The notes beneath the pieces are model-generated. The model saw nothing but the letters and a program-made list of their open reading frames with translations, was not told the DNA's origin and did not search any database. 64,000 bases of DNA, taken from positions 62,001 through 126,000 of the forward strand of contig JAJIRX010000983.1 in assembly GCA_023853785.1 (NCBI GenBank), in the 5' to 3' direction. Positions within the stretch are counted from its first letter, which is position 1. Every line of letters begins with the position of its first letter. Source of the stretch: Psilocybe azurescens. Lineage: Eukaryota; Basidiomycota; Agaricomycetes; Agaricales; Agrocybaceae. Position numbers and translations under genes: made by a program. Shown piece after piece: positions 30,491 to 42,017 of the stretch.

Positions 30491-32601
30491 ATGCTCAGTG
30501 TTGGCCCAAGCTCCAGTTGTGATGTATGCTTCGAATCATTCGACGCCAATGTTAAAGCTCCCACCTCGATAACATGCGGGCATGTGTTCTGTAACCAGTG
30601 AGTGTGAACTACACGTCTTATCTATGGGTTTCTCAGCTTCGTTCTCGGTTGGCGCTTCCAGGTGTGTCCTCAAATTCCGGACCGCACAAAACAACACCTG
30701 CCCAATGTGTCGGACCGCCTATGAATTTCGCCACTGCGCCAAACTACACATAGACGCCGATGGCCTAACTGCAGAGCAGAAGGCTGGCTGCTCTCCGGAA
30801 GATTTGGCGCAGGCCTCGAAGATTCAGAAGGCTATTAGTGCCGTTGCAGACGAAGGTATCACCGAGCCTAAACTGCGCCAGTTGATTCAAGAAGGCCGGA
30901 CATTTTTGCATTCACAACCGCGCAACCTAGTAAGTCTTAGTCTCCAGCCTATTCAACGATTACGATAATGTGCTAACTCACACTCTAAAGCATAAAGACC
31001 TTAGAATTGCCCACAGAATGATTTCGTATCTGTGTGAAACCAAGGCATCGCTTCGTAACCAAACCCAACAAGTGGAGAAGCTGCGAGAACAAATCGGACA
31101 GATGGAAGAGGACCATAGCACGCAAATCGAGCAGCTGAACGACGAGAAGGAGAAGCTGACCCAGGACAATGAAAATTTGACCAAGGAACAGGCGAGGCTC
31201 CGCCAATCACTGGCCGATAGCGAGTCCACGCGAGAGATGGAACGCGACACCGCGCTGGCTGTGGAGGCTAGCCTTCGGGCACACATCGACCGCATTCGCA
31301 CCGAAACCACTACAGCTAGAGATGCGTATCTGGGACTTGTCAGGTGAGTTTTCACAATCCTGCTTAAATCAAACAAAATCATTTAATAGAATCCTAATAG
31401 GATGGTTCGTCTCTGCGTTATAACTATTCAAACTGAATTCAGTCTCATCAATTTGTGCTTACCACAGAGCAATCAACTTTCTACGCAGTACGAAGAGCTC
31501 AAGACTCAACTTTCGCAGAGAAATGTCACTTCAGGCCCATACAGAGAAACGTACAAATCGAGCAGCTACATCTACTCCAACAACTCCTCATCAGTTGATC
31601 TTATCAACCCCCTTTTGGATATAAGGGCGCTACAAGGCGTAGCAATGCAAGATCCCAAAACACCATATTTGATTTCTCCGCTGCCGCAATTCACCAGTGT
31701 TCTGTCCGACGTGCCTCTTCCAGAGCTGGCCGACGACGACGAAGAGGATGAGGACGAGGACAGTGAAGACGAAGATGAGGACGGCCTGTCTACACCCGAC
31801 AGCGATCAGGCTGACCATCGAGAATATCCCAGGCAACTACGCCCATCTGCAGCGATGCCTGCGCCGCTGCGGCCAGCCATCAGGGCCAGCTACGAACCCT
31901 CAGGATTGTCGCGGACTGCTCCTTTCACAGAACACCAACGTCGCGCCAGATCCAGCTCAAATCCTATCGAACATGTGTCACGAAGCCATAGCCCTCGGGA
32001 CAGCATTGCAGGCTCGACTCCTCCTACGTCGCCACCGGATGATGCGAATAAGAGAGCACACTCCTATGAGCAATATCCTTCTACCTCTTATGGATCCTTC
32101 TCGCAAGGGGGACATTCTACACAGTCTCAATACCAAGCAAACCGCGGACAACCTATACCCTACAATCGCAATCACCACCCCGAAAGCACCGTGTCTTCGA
32201 CATCGCCTGCACATTCACCACACCGGGCGCAGGCCGAGGAGCAGCACTCCTCTCGCTACCCATCTTCCTCTCTGACAGCCACCCCACAACCGAATGCATC
32301 TCAAATTCAACGACATCGCACCGCCGCCGAGCAGCAACGCGCATCTGCACCGCAGCAAGCCAGCAACAACATGTCCGACCTCGCCCGTCTGCAGAACATC
32401 CTCAGTGATTCTCCCATATCGGCATCCCTGCCGGATATGAATACAAGCAGACACTTCCCCCATTCTTTTGGCAGTACTAGTACCGCAAGCACTGCGACTG
32501 TCCGTGAACAACGCCCTTCACCGCCTCCGCGGACGGACTCGTCTACATCATATACGAAGACTCCGACACAGAGCTCTTATGTCAAGGCTCCAGCACCCCA
32601 A

Positions 32602-32643
<42 letters not shown>

Positions 32644-33009
32644 TCCACGAACGACGACTTCAGCCACCTTTTGGCTTCTTCTTCAAGCTACCAAGCCTCC
32701 TCGTCGTACATGCCTTCGACGTCACCGAACCTCCAAAAGATCTCAACAGCCAGCGCCCACGCGCAGAAGCTCGAGGACGAGAAGCGGCGGAAACACGAAG
32801 AGGAAAAGCGCAGGCGGCAAGAGGCGGAGCAGAGGAAGCGGCAGGAGGCCGAGGAGGAGACATGGTATCCGGAGCCTGCACCAAAGTACACCTCTGCCTC
32901 TGCCTCCGCTGCTGCTGCTGTGGCGGCGAGGCGAGGGTCCGCAGCCGGTGCTTATCCACGGACGGCAGCCCAGTTGGGAGCTGCATACGACCAGGGCGTG
33001 TATTCGTGA
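30491..33009 (+). CDS. RING-finger / coiled-coil / poly-Q protein (paralogue 2)
   Basis: Exons are 30491-30597, 30662-30929, 30992-31343, 31401-31404 and 31468-33009, with no frame break. The C3HC4 RING lies at about residues 10-55 (CDVCFESF, CGHVFC, QC at the first splice, CPMCRTAYEF) and is followed by KLHIDAD. A long coiled coil covers about residues 125-270 (RNQTQQVEKLREQIGQMEED onward). The disordered tail holds an acidic block (DDDEEDEDEDSEDEDEDG), Ser/Pro-rich sequence, a run of about 16 Gln (32601-32642), a second charged helix (KLEDEKRRKHEEEKRRR) and an Ala-rich end. It is likely a ubiquitin ligase or scaffold. It is paralogous to the genes at 12066 and 38425, with the same intron phases. 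Confidence 0.88.
31401..31404 (+). other. 4-nt microexon of RING gene 2
   Basis: The bases gatg lie between introns of 57 bp (31344-31400) and 63 bp (31405-31467, donor GTTCGT). Inclusion gives GLV-R-M-SNQLSTQYEELK. Joining the outer exons without it shifts the frame and runs into a stop. Reading through the second intron would also stay open, but adds a Cys/Ile-rich insert to a coiled coil. Confidence 0.75.
32601..32642 (+). repeat. CAG/CAA repeat encoding poly-glutamine
   Basis: Alternating CAG and CAA codons form an uninterrupted Gln tract in the tail of RING gene 2. Such a tract is prone to length polymorphism. Confidence 0.9.
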
Positions 33010-34685
33010 CATCTGCTCAAACACCAACTCAACCTAAACGCCGCCATTCGTTTTGTTCTTTCTTTTCTTTTTCTTTTTTTCGTTCGACCGACATGTCAGT
33101 TGTTCTGCATTCCATTTTTTTTTTTTTCGTTTTTGGTTTTCAATCCGGGGAATGTCCACTCATGGATGCTAGTTTGGGTTTTTGTGTCGCCTCTGTGTTG
33201 CAGACCGAGCTTATACCCCTCGTTGTCTTGTACTACATAGATACGCCCGTGAATATATTGCATTGAATACATTCTAGCTGAAGAAGTATCTTGAGGGCTT
33301 GTATACCTTTTTTGAACCGAACTGACAGTACAGTGATTTGACTGGTCATCATCTTGCTTGATGATGTAGTGTATGTTGCCATAATCTATATCATACTCAA
33401 ACCATGTGGCCAATGCTCTCATTTACTACTCATCTCAATGGATCGAATTGAATAATGATATCCACACTGTATTTATCCCCAAGTTGGAGAATCCGTAAAA
33501 GCAGGACGCTTTGAAATTTGAAATGTTCGGAGAGTGTTGATGCCTATTTCATGTTCCATATCCTAAATTCATTAGTAAAGCAGAAACCAATGGGGACCCC
33601 GCAGCGGAGCTCGGAGCTCGGAACATAGAAACAATTGAATTACGGATTTCAGTTGTGCTTGGACATTGAAATAGAGCGTTATCAATTCCATTTTGGTTCG
33701 AACTTGGTTGGTGGTCACTGGTGGTGTCATCAGAGATGATTCATTCATGGTCAGCTGGTCGTTGTTGATGATGGTCCAGAGGAATTGAGTAACATGTTGG
33801 CAGCTAATGGGTGCAATAAGGATAAGGAACAGGTCTTTTGTATTTGAGGTTTGATGCTTGGGGCTTGAAACTAGGTCCAAGACCTCAAGTTCACGGCTCA
33901 TGACGCCTGACGCGTACAAGTTTAGTATATTCAAACTAAATCGTCCATGTGGAATAGCAATCACACTGGGAACATACCAGACACCGTTATCCTCGACTTG
34001 GAGCTATCCCAGCAGAAACGCTCACAAGGCGAGACGAACGTTTCGTTCCTTTAATTCTAATTTCCCGGAATAGCTAAGTTTAACCGCTCCAGAGCGAGAC
34101 AGGTAACTTGGAAGGGAAGGAAGAGGAAAGGAAGGTGTCTGACTATCTTTACACAGACACAGCCCACCCACGGATACAAAAAATCCCCGGAGCCATTTGA
34201 GGGAAACTTCCTGAAACTGAAAATGTGAAGGGATGTTGTTGAAACCGAGGTTCATCCCTCTCCTATCCCTACGAACTATATTGGAAAGCGTGTGTGCCAG
34301 TCTGACGCCCCGGCTCCAGTTACACGGACAGAAACAGAAACAGAACTTGCAGAGACGATAGGCCGGATCTTTTGCGTATATCAGCATGTTTCGATGAAGA
34401 AGCCACCACCCTTTTAGCACTTCCGATACGGTCCTTCGCGGAATGGATGAATGTCCTGAATTGGATTTCATATATTCCAAGAGTCCGATGTGATTGGGTG
34501 TACATACATAGGTATGCTGGGGTAGTGATTACAAAGATGGTTGTACGTGTTTTTATGCTAGCGTATATCATATGTTAACAGCAGTCATGGTCAAAGAAGA
34601 AACAGACGGAAAGGGAACGAGGAGAATGATATCTAAACAAAGTGAGAAGGAAAACCAAGAAAAAATACCGAGATAAGGAAAGTGA
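33010..34685. other. intergenic
   Basis: The RING gene 2 3' flank starts with T-rich DNA (33060-33130). No supported gene follows before the SNARE gene, whose 3' end faces this region. Confidence 0.4.
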
Positions 34686-35719
34686 CTATGTCTTTGAGGG
34701 GGAGGAACCGCATTGATTGAGCCCTGCACCGCAGACTTGGGCCAAAAGGACCCAGAAAAGGAACTAAAGAGATTGAAGGTTAAAAAGGCGCTGTGGAGTG
34801 ACAGACGATGGAACTAGCAACTCACCAAGCCCACAAGGACACACAGCGCAAGGATTTTCTTGTTCTTCCACCACATCTGCCGCCTGACGGTCCGCGCACC
34901 TCGTCTGAAGGCGGTCGCCTGCCCAGCCATGACGTCCGTCTTGTCGACGAGCAGCTCGATCCGCTCTCCTCGGCTCAGAATCTGCTCCACGTTCTGCACC
35001 ATGATGTCTTTCACTTGGTTGAGCTCTGTCTGCGCTCGAGTCAGTTCATCAATAGGTGGAGCGGTGTTGTATGTGTGCACTAGGGCAGCGATGGTGGGAC
35101 CGAAGCTGCCCTGCAATCCATAAGCTGGCACTTCGTCCGGAGATGACGATGAGGGTGCAGATGTGAACTGTTCAAATCACATCGGCATGAGATTCCATTC
35201 CATTCCGTAAAAATTCAAAGATCTGAAATCACACCTTCCGTTGGAGGTCAGCCAGGAAAGCAAACGGCATTCTCCTAGAGACAAATATAAGCACATGCGA
35301 GAAGGCATTGCGTCAATATTGGCACATACCGTCCTGCAGAGTCATCTGCCATGACCAGATAGGTGAAACCACCTTCCGAGATGTAATGGAACAGGAACTG
35401 CTCCCATACCAGGGTCAACTTGCTGTTTGAACAAGATTTCAAAGCTTATTTTGATTCTTTGCCTTCCAATGCGATAATTCCCTACCTATTGTTGGGAGGA
35501 ATCTTTGATAAGATTGTTTGTGTGGCTAGACACATGACATATCAGCACATAATGGCCATGCATGCCAATGAATAAATGAAATACCCTGAGAGAAATCCCT
35601 CTTCCCTGCCTGATGCTCGGCAAGAATGGTTTGGCCTTTGGCTACCAAAGCATGAATCTATATAGCCATTAGTTAAGCTACATGAGTTGCTGGATAACTA
35701 TGATACCCACTAGTGACAT
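34686..35719 (-). CDS. VAMP7-like longin R-SNARE
   Basis: This is a membrane-fusion SNARE of the endosome/vacuole or secretory route. It starts MSL with the intron donor GTGGGT directly after, then IHALVAKGQTILAEHQAGKR, the longin domain. Next come KLTLVWEQFLFHYISEGG and FTYLVMADDS, and GRRMPFAFLADLQRKF. The SNARE motif includes VKDIMVQNVEQILSRGERIE, with the zero-layer Arg in LSRGERIELL, then LVDKTDVM. The C-terminal transmembrane helix is KILALCVLVGL joined by the last intron to FLFWVLLAQVCG, stop at 34686. About six introns are inferred, none needing frame correction. The total of about 240 residues fits VAMP7. Confidence 0.92.
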
Positions 35720-38424
35720 TTGGCAGGTTTGAGATGGCTTCTGGGGGAGGACTTGGTACGGAGGAGAGCAAAGCAGCAGCGTTGTTGAGCAACATGATCA
35801 AACCCCACTCCGAAGTTCCCACGCTCTGTCAACCTCCGCCGCATTGAGTCCCCGGCCGTGCTGACTACCTTGAACACGAACTAGCCAATTTGTATGTTTT
35901 CAATAACCGTATCATTCAATTCATGTCTGCCAGGCAATGTTGACAGTGTATCATTTATCTAGTTACTTCCTTGTTAAAACAAGGTTTATCATTGATGAGG
36001 TTGTTTGAAAACATATTCGCTTCAAATTTCACGATTCTGCAATGGATATCACAACTTCTTTCGAATTCTAATAAAATGGGGGCGTAAGACTGCTACGTGC
36101 TTCATACAGTTGTAGCATCAGCTTTTCTCACTCTATGGATCCAAATCACAAAGTTCGATGCCTCAAATAATCTCGACATTCAACGGAACCGCAACCGGCC
36201 ATTGATTATGAATGCTGGAAACTTTGTTTTCGACGAATTTGCTGCCAAATGGAAGACCTCTTTTAGTATTTCACTTCCCTCATTTTTGCTCATCAATCAC
36301 TACGGCACATAGGAAGTGACTCTAGACTCCTTGCAGTCATGCGGGCACTCTAGATCCATTGACTAAGGGCGTTATTTGCCGCAGCAAGTAGTGTGTGTCC
36401 GTCCAATTGCCGCTGCCACGGTGTTCCAGAGCACTCAATGTACTGGTACTGTTCCTTCACCTCACTATTTCCATTGGCCACACTATACTATACTTTTACT
36501 GACACCACTCTCGATAGAGTTATACCTCACGGAAACAGTAGCGTGCGATCAACACGAGTTGCCCTCTCTCTCTCTCTGAATCACATCGCGATCTATTGTG
36601 GGCGCTTGCTATTTGTGCCTCATCGCACCGATGCTCATCCGAGCCTCGAGGCGAAGACATGGAGCAATACGAGCGACTAATTCAAAATCCAATCTCTTCG
36701 CCCCACCTCACCTCGTGGAGCCAACGTGATCCGATATTCCTGTAGGGACGCGCTTAAATAGGCTGAGAAGACAGTCCCTCTCGTCCCAGGTCCTGATGAT
36801 TTCCGCGATTGTCGTGTTCCAAGACCTCTCACAAACAAGTTGTCACCTTTCGCACTTTGTTTATCGTATGGCTTTTGAATAAGTTACACCGTGTCAATCG
36901 CACCACATTGGTTGTAGGGGGGACACTGTACCCACGCCAATGCAGAAAAAGCACTCGTATCGTTGGCGCCTTCGCGCAAACGTTCGACACTTTGAAAAAT
37001 GTGATCCGATAATGACAATAGGCCGCTTCCTCATTCCACGGCTTCAGACCGAAATATCTGCGGAGCACGAGCACCATAGCCTCGCAGTTCATTTCATTAT
37101 TTTCATTAATGGAATGACCGCTTATGACCGAAGGTTGAACAAATTTCAACCAGGTTAATGATCCAACATGGCACGAAAATGAACACCAGAACATAATTGA
37201 ACCCACGGAAATATCTGGAGTTTCATACCTGCCCATGAACATCATGATGATTATGTACGCACGGATCCACCAAAACGGAACGCACCCTCGTTCCTCATTC
37301 GTTCGTAAGTATGTACTTATCATATCTAAATACTATTGCTCCCTCTTGACGTGTACAGGTACCAGTGGCAAAGTTATACGCACCGCTTTTCAGTCAAATG
37401 CCCAATTTAAACACAAAAGCTCACTTGATCGATAACCGATTTTCACAAGTCCATAATTGATAATGAATAAACGGCCCATAATGAATTCATTCATTCATTT
37501 ATCGATTCGATTCTGGAGTCTCGACTCGGCTTGAAAAAGAAAAACACACGTTCAAGTTGAGTGATACAGGATTGATGAGTCCAAGTCCAAGATCCACATC
37601 TTTGTCCTTTGGGCGGACGTTCGTTCTGGTTCTGATTCTGAAATTCTTTGGAGTCTGAGAGTCTTTCTTGGATTTTTTGATTCATGACCACGGTTCCTCC
37701 AGCGGAACGGATTGATTTGGTTCAGCTTGCCCACTAATCGACACGAGCTCCTCTTTGACAGGATAAACTAGACACCAGAAGAAAGGAAGGCTTCAAAAGA
37801 AGGGAAAGAAAAAAAAATATAAAGGGAGACCGGAAAAAAGAAAAATGCAACAAACGCGAGAAGCAAAGCAACAAACAATAATACAAAGCCTGGTACAGAC
37901 ACCACAGAGTCATATCACTGCATCGTGATCATCATCTCAGACGAGAAATAAAATACGTACAAAGAGCAAACAGCGAAAGGACAAAGCTCTCATGCTATTG
38001 TGAGAAGAGGAGCGTGCAATGTATGATGTACAGCTATGTAACTAATCGGCTTGAAAATACAGGGTGAAGGCTAATGATAAGAGTAAGAGAGGAATTGTCA
38101 AGAAATTGTCGCGAGGTTGTCATCAGTTAAGTAAAAAGGTTCCTTTCTTTCCTTTTCTTTCTTCGGGCTTGAATCCGAGTCTGGAGCTCCAGGCTTCTTT
38201 CCTTTTCAAATATAAGTACACTTTTTTATCCACCGATAGCAAGGGAATATTTGAAATTGGGTTGAACTTTTGGGATGCGAGAGTGAAGGAAGCCGAAGAA
38301 CGTGACTCGAACCAATGGTCGTCCACCCGTCCGTCCACCTATTAATGCTCGCGGCTCCACGACCGCAAGAACCCGTGGCTAGACGCAACAGGCGTCGGAG
38401 CACTGAGCGGCGCCGTGCCAGTCG
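35720..38424. other. long intergenic stretch
   Basis: The SNARE promoter lies at the left and the 3' flank of RING gene 3 at the right. I see only short unsupported open frames, A-rich DNA at 37800-37880 and a short CT repeat at about 36567-36577. Confidence 0.4.
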
Positions 38425-41400
38425 TCAGCTGGAGCCCGAGAGCATTGCCAAACGACTCGAATCCGCCCCCGCCCCCGCTGCGGGCGCGGAGTCAGGCCCA
38501 CCACTTCCTCTGCGACTGCGATTGCTAGCACTTTGTGATTGGCGATCACGAGGGAGAGAGCGGCGATCGAGCACCTCTTCGTCGTCGTCGTCGTCGTCAT
38601 CTGTGTATTCCACAGTCAGAGGGAAAGGCGACTCCTCGGGCAGGGATAGATGATGTCCTCGAGTCGGCAGCGCTGGGGCGCGACTCGCGACCGAGCTGCG
38701 GCTGTGGCGGTCGCTCGAGGCTATCGAGCGTGCGTCGTTGTAATAATGAGACTGTGAATGTGAATGCGAGTGAGAATGCGAGTTGGACTGTCGTCGCTCA
38801 TCGCTGCCCGTGTAGTTCCTGGAGTAAGAGTAAGACGAGGAGGAGGTATGGCTCCGTTCGCGAGAATACCCAGTCTCTCCACGATGATCATACGATGTAC
38901 GATAGTGGTCAGCGGAGGTCGGAGACCTGTATGAGCTCGATCTATCATCACGAGCGGTATACTGCTGGGCGTTATGCCAGCTATTCGATGCCGTCTGGTC
39001 ATATTGCTGCTGCTGCTGCTGTCGTTGTTGTCGCTGGGAACCACGATCTCCACCATCGGTCTGATATCCAGACCTAGACACGAAGTCACTCCCATTCCTG
39101 CTCCGTCCGCTTTCCCCAGCACCCTGCTGGGCCCATCCGCCCTGCCCATACTGCGCCCTTGGATCAACAGCAGTCGGCGATCGGTACGACGCCTCTTGAG
39201 ATCTTGTCGAATGCGAATTTGAATGTCGACGATACGCTGACACCTCAGGATCCTCCTCCGGCGGGAGCACCCCAACCATCGAGCCCACCTGCCTGGGCGG
39301 GGACATCGACTGTGGCGGGAGCGCCTGCATCAGCCCATCCCCGCCGTCTCGCTGAGGCTGAACGACTCGCGCGTGCGCACGCTCGAGCCGTTCGAGCCCA
39401 GCTCGCGGAACTCCGGCGCCTCCTGCCCACCCACGAGCACCGGCTCCGCACCGTCGCGGAACCCCAGCAGCCCTCCTATCAGGCTTCGCGTGCTTAGGTG
39501 CGAGGGCGGTGGGGTGCCCCATGAGTCGGTAGTCAGTTCCGTGTGGTACGTGCGCGCTGATGCGATGGAGGGGGCCTGTTCCGGGTTTCCTGGGTTTGCT
39601 GTCGCCGCTCCTGTTGCCGCTCCTGTGGTGGCGGTGGTGGCGGTGGTGGTGGTGGTGGTGGTGGGATAAGAGGCGAGGTGGGACCAACAGATTCTCGGGA
39701 TTCTCGGTGAGATGAAGGTCGTACGGGGCCGTCAGGAGGTGGAGTGGAATATACGGAAGCTGCTGCTGGGTTACTAGGACCCTGATTCTGAGTCGAAGGT
39801 ACAGAAGACACGCCACCGGTGCGCGATCGCGACCGTGATGTCGACGGGGATCTATCATTGGGCACAGATGACGCCGAGGACGACATTATAGATGGCGCAG
39901 TCTCCTGCCTCCGCTGATACGGACGCGACGATCTCTCTGTCGTCCCCCCGTATACTATCGACTCCGGCTGGTTCTGGTATATGTTCGCGGCCCCTTGTGT
40001 ATACGGTGTCTCGTGCGGTTCATAAGCACTTATAGGCTGTACCGGATGTCGACTCGAGCCAGAACCGGCATATGCTGGATGGGCAGTATAGCTTCTGCCT
40101 GGATATTCTACCGTGGGCGCCGACCTCTTGCCAGAAGCCACTTGCTGACCGTTGACGAACCCCGAAGAGTACTCTCTAAGGTATACGCTTACTAGCTCGT
40201 ATTCATCTAAAGGCTGAACGGTATTTTCATAGTTTGTTTGCAAGCCCGACGCTCTAGTTGACGTGGGCGAACGATCGTGCTGTGCTGGCTGAGAAGAGAC
40301 GTGCGGAAGGACATAATGCGACGAGGGATTATGACGAGGGCTGAGCGCCGCTTGCTGCTGGGTTGCAGAAGAGGATGAACGATGTTTTGTATCGTCGTAA
40401 GTCTTGTGGTCTTTCGTTTTTGATTTTCCTTTCCGATGATGGCCCCGATTACCCACCTCGAAAGGGTAACGAAGAGGAGAAGCAGCAGCTTCTGGGTATC
40501 GACGCGGAGAAGATGGGAGTTCAATAAATCGCATGCCGGATCCTGATTCAGAGACAGCTTGTTCGAATGTCGGCACCTGATCTGTGGAAATAGGCTCGGG
40601 AGGTCGAGGTAAAGGATTGCGTGAATGCGTGTATCGGTGCGTTAAACTCTGCATCCCTTCAATCTCTAGTTTCAAGGCAACAATCTGGATCAACAAAATG
40701 TTAGTATAGATGAGCAAGAAGTAGATAATAACTTACATCTCTGTAGTAAATAAAGCAAGTCATTCAGTACAACATATACAACAGTGGATCGGAATGCAAG
40801 AACGTACTTTGTAAGACCTTCTATCATCGTTTTATATCCCTCAGATTGGATGAGGGCGAAAGTCCGTTCCTTCATCAGGGTATTGTCCAGCAATAGGGCG
40901 CGTTCCTGCATCTGGCGAACGGCATCTTGCAGCGAAGCCTCAGACTCCTGCAGCTCCCGATTCTTCTCCAACGCCGCCCGAGCTTTCCTCAACGCAATAC
41001 ACTACAATTAAGAAAACAAAACAAACCCCCAACATCAGTCGTCGTCCAAAAGAAAAAATGTTGAACAAAAATTCCAAACGCATAACGTACTGCATCGTCC
41101 GCCCGATCCCGGAGCCACACATCGACCTCGGTCGTCACTTCCTCCAACTGTTCCGCTGGCGTCTCCCAAGAGACAGCCAGCCTCTGCAGCAAATCGATTT
41201 CCTTATGATCATCGATGTTCTCCGGTCTGTCGACATGCAACTTCTTCATCTTGTTCGGCTGATAGGCCTTGCGGCAAAGCGGGCACAGAGGTGGGTTGTT
41301 CGCGTACAGACATCTGTGTAGATGTCCGCCATATATACAAGTAAAGTAAGCGCTCCAATTTTGGGCGAAATGCACTGCTGCAATGCATGACTAGTACGAT

Positions 41401-41524
41401 GAAAAACTCACTCTCGACAGAATATATGGCCGCACGCGATAGCGTGGGGTCTTATCCCAGTTGATTCCCATGAATACTCCGAGAGACAGACATCGCAGCG
41501 GCTCGACGAGTGTAGGACGAGCAT
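38425..41524 (-). CDS. RING-finger / coiled-coil / disordered-tail protein (paralogue 3)
   Basis: Exons (minus) are 41412-41524, 41091-41313, 40808-41001, 40737-40740 and 38425-40684. The RING reads CDVCLSEYSW, CGHIFC, then RC at the splice, and CPLCRKAYQPNKMKKLHVD. The coiled coil runs from CIALRKARAALEKNRELQES through KTMIEGLTKD-IVALKLEIEG. A tail of about 740 residues is rich in Ser, Arg and Pro, with a 13-Pro run, a short Gln run near 39005-39030 and an Asp/Glu block (YTDDDDDDDEE). Two frame breaks in the last exon (G5 at 39570-39574 and C4 at 39339-39342) split the tail over three frames. Restoring one base at each links SIASARTYHTELTTDSWG, GGLLGFRDGAEPVLVGGQ and GLMQALPPQSMSPPRQ. It is probably an E3 ligase or scaffold. 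Confidence 0.82.
40737..40740 (-). other. 4-nt microexon of RING gene 3
   Basis: On the minus strand agat lies between a 67-bp intron (40741-40807, donor GTACGT) and a 52-bp intron (40685-40736, donor GTAAGT). Inclusion gives LT-K-D-IVALKLEIEG. Joining the flanking exons directly creates a stop within a few codons, so the frame requires it. Confidence 0.82.
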
Positions 41525-42017
41525 GCAGAATCAAGCAGTTAAGAAATAGCAGTGGGCACCCAACCCACTAGGTTGAAGAGATATTACTTCCGGGGTATAT
41601 CGAGCACAAGGGCCACAATGAAGGGGAACATCAATGCATTGCCTCGAGGACAAAGTGCCGTGTAACATTGTAACATTGACACCAAGACTCGCCGCACCGT
41701 GTGGCATGCACACCATCAGCACCGCATTTCCTCCGGTCCAATCCTAGTAGCGATGCTATTTTCATGACACAAACGCGCTAGTACAATAACTCGAATGTTT
41801 CATTCTTCATATACAGAGAAGAAAACATAATAAGTAAGAACTCTCAAGATGACCAGATCATGGCAACAAAACCACAATACAAGTGGAGAAAGGTTTCAGA
41901 AAGACTATAGTCCTACCTGCCGTAATGCATTCCTTCTGGTCGGCACTCTCTGCACATCCTTTAGCCTGAACTTGGAGTTAGATGACTCCAACAACGGCTC
42001 CACCCAAAAAAAAAAAT
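41525..42017. other. intergenic
   Basis: This is the promoter side of RING gene 3 and the 3' flank of the acyltransferase gene. Nothing else is recognised. A run of nine A lies at 42007-42015. Confidence 0.4.

Noticed and set aside
30978..31382. 134-codon minus-strand open frame
   Set aside because: It is the antisense of the RING gene 2 coiled coil, whose Glu/Lys/Gln codons leave the reverse strand open.
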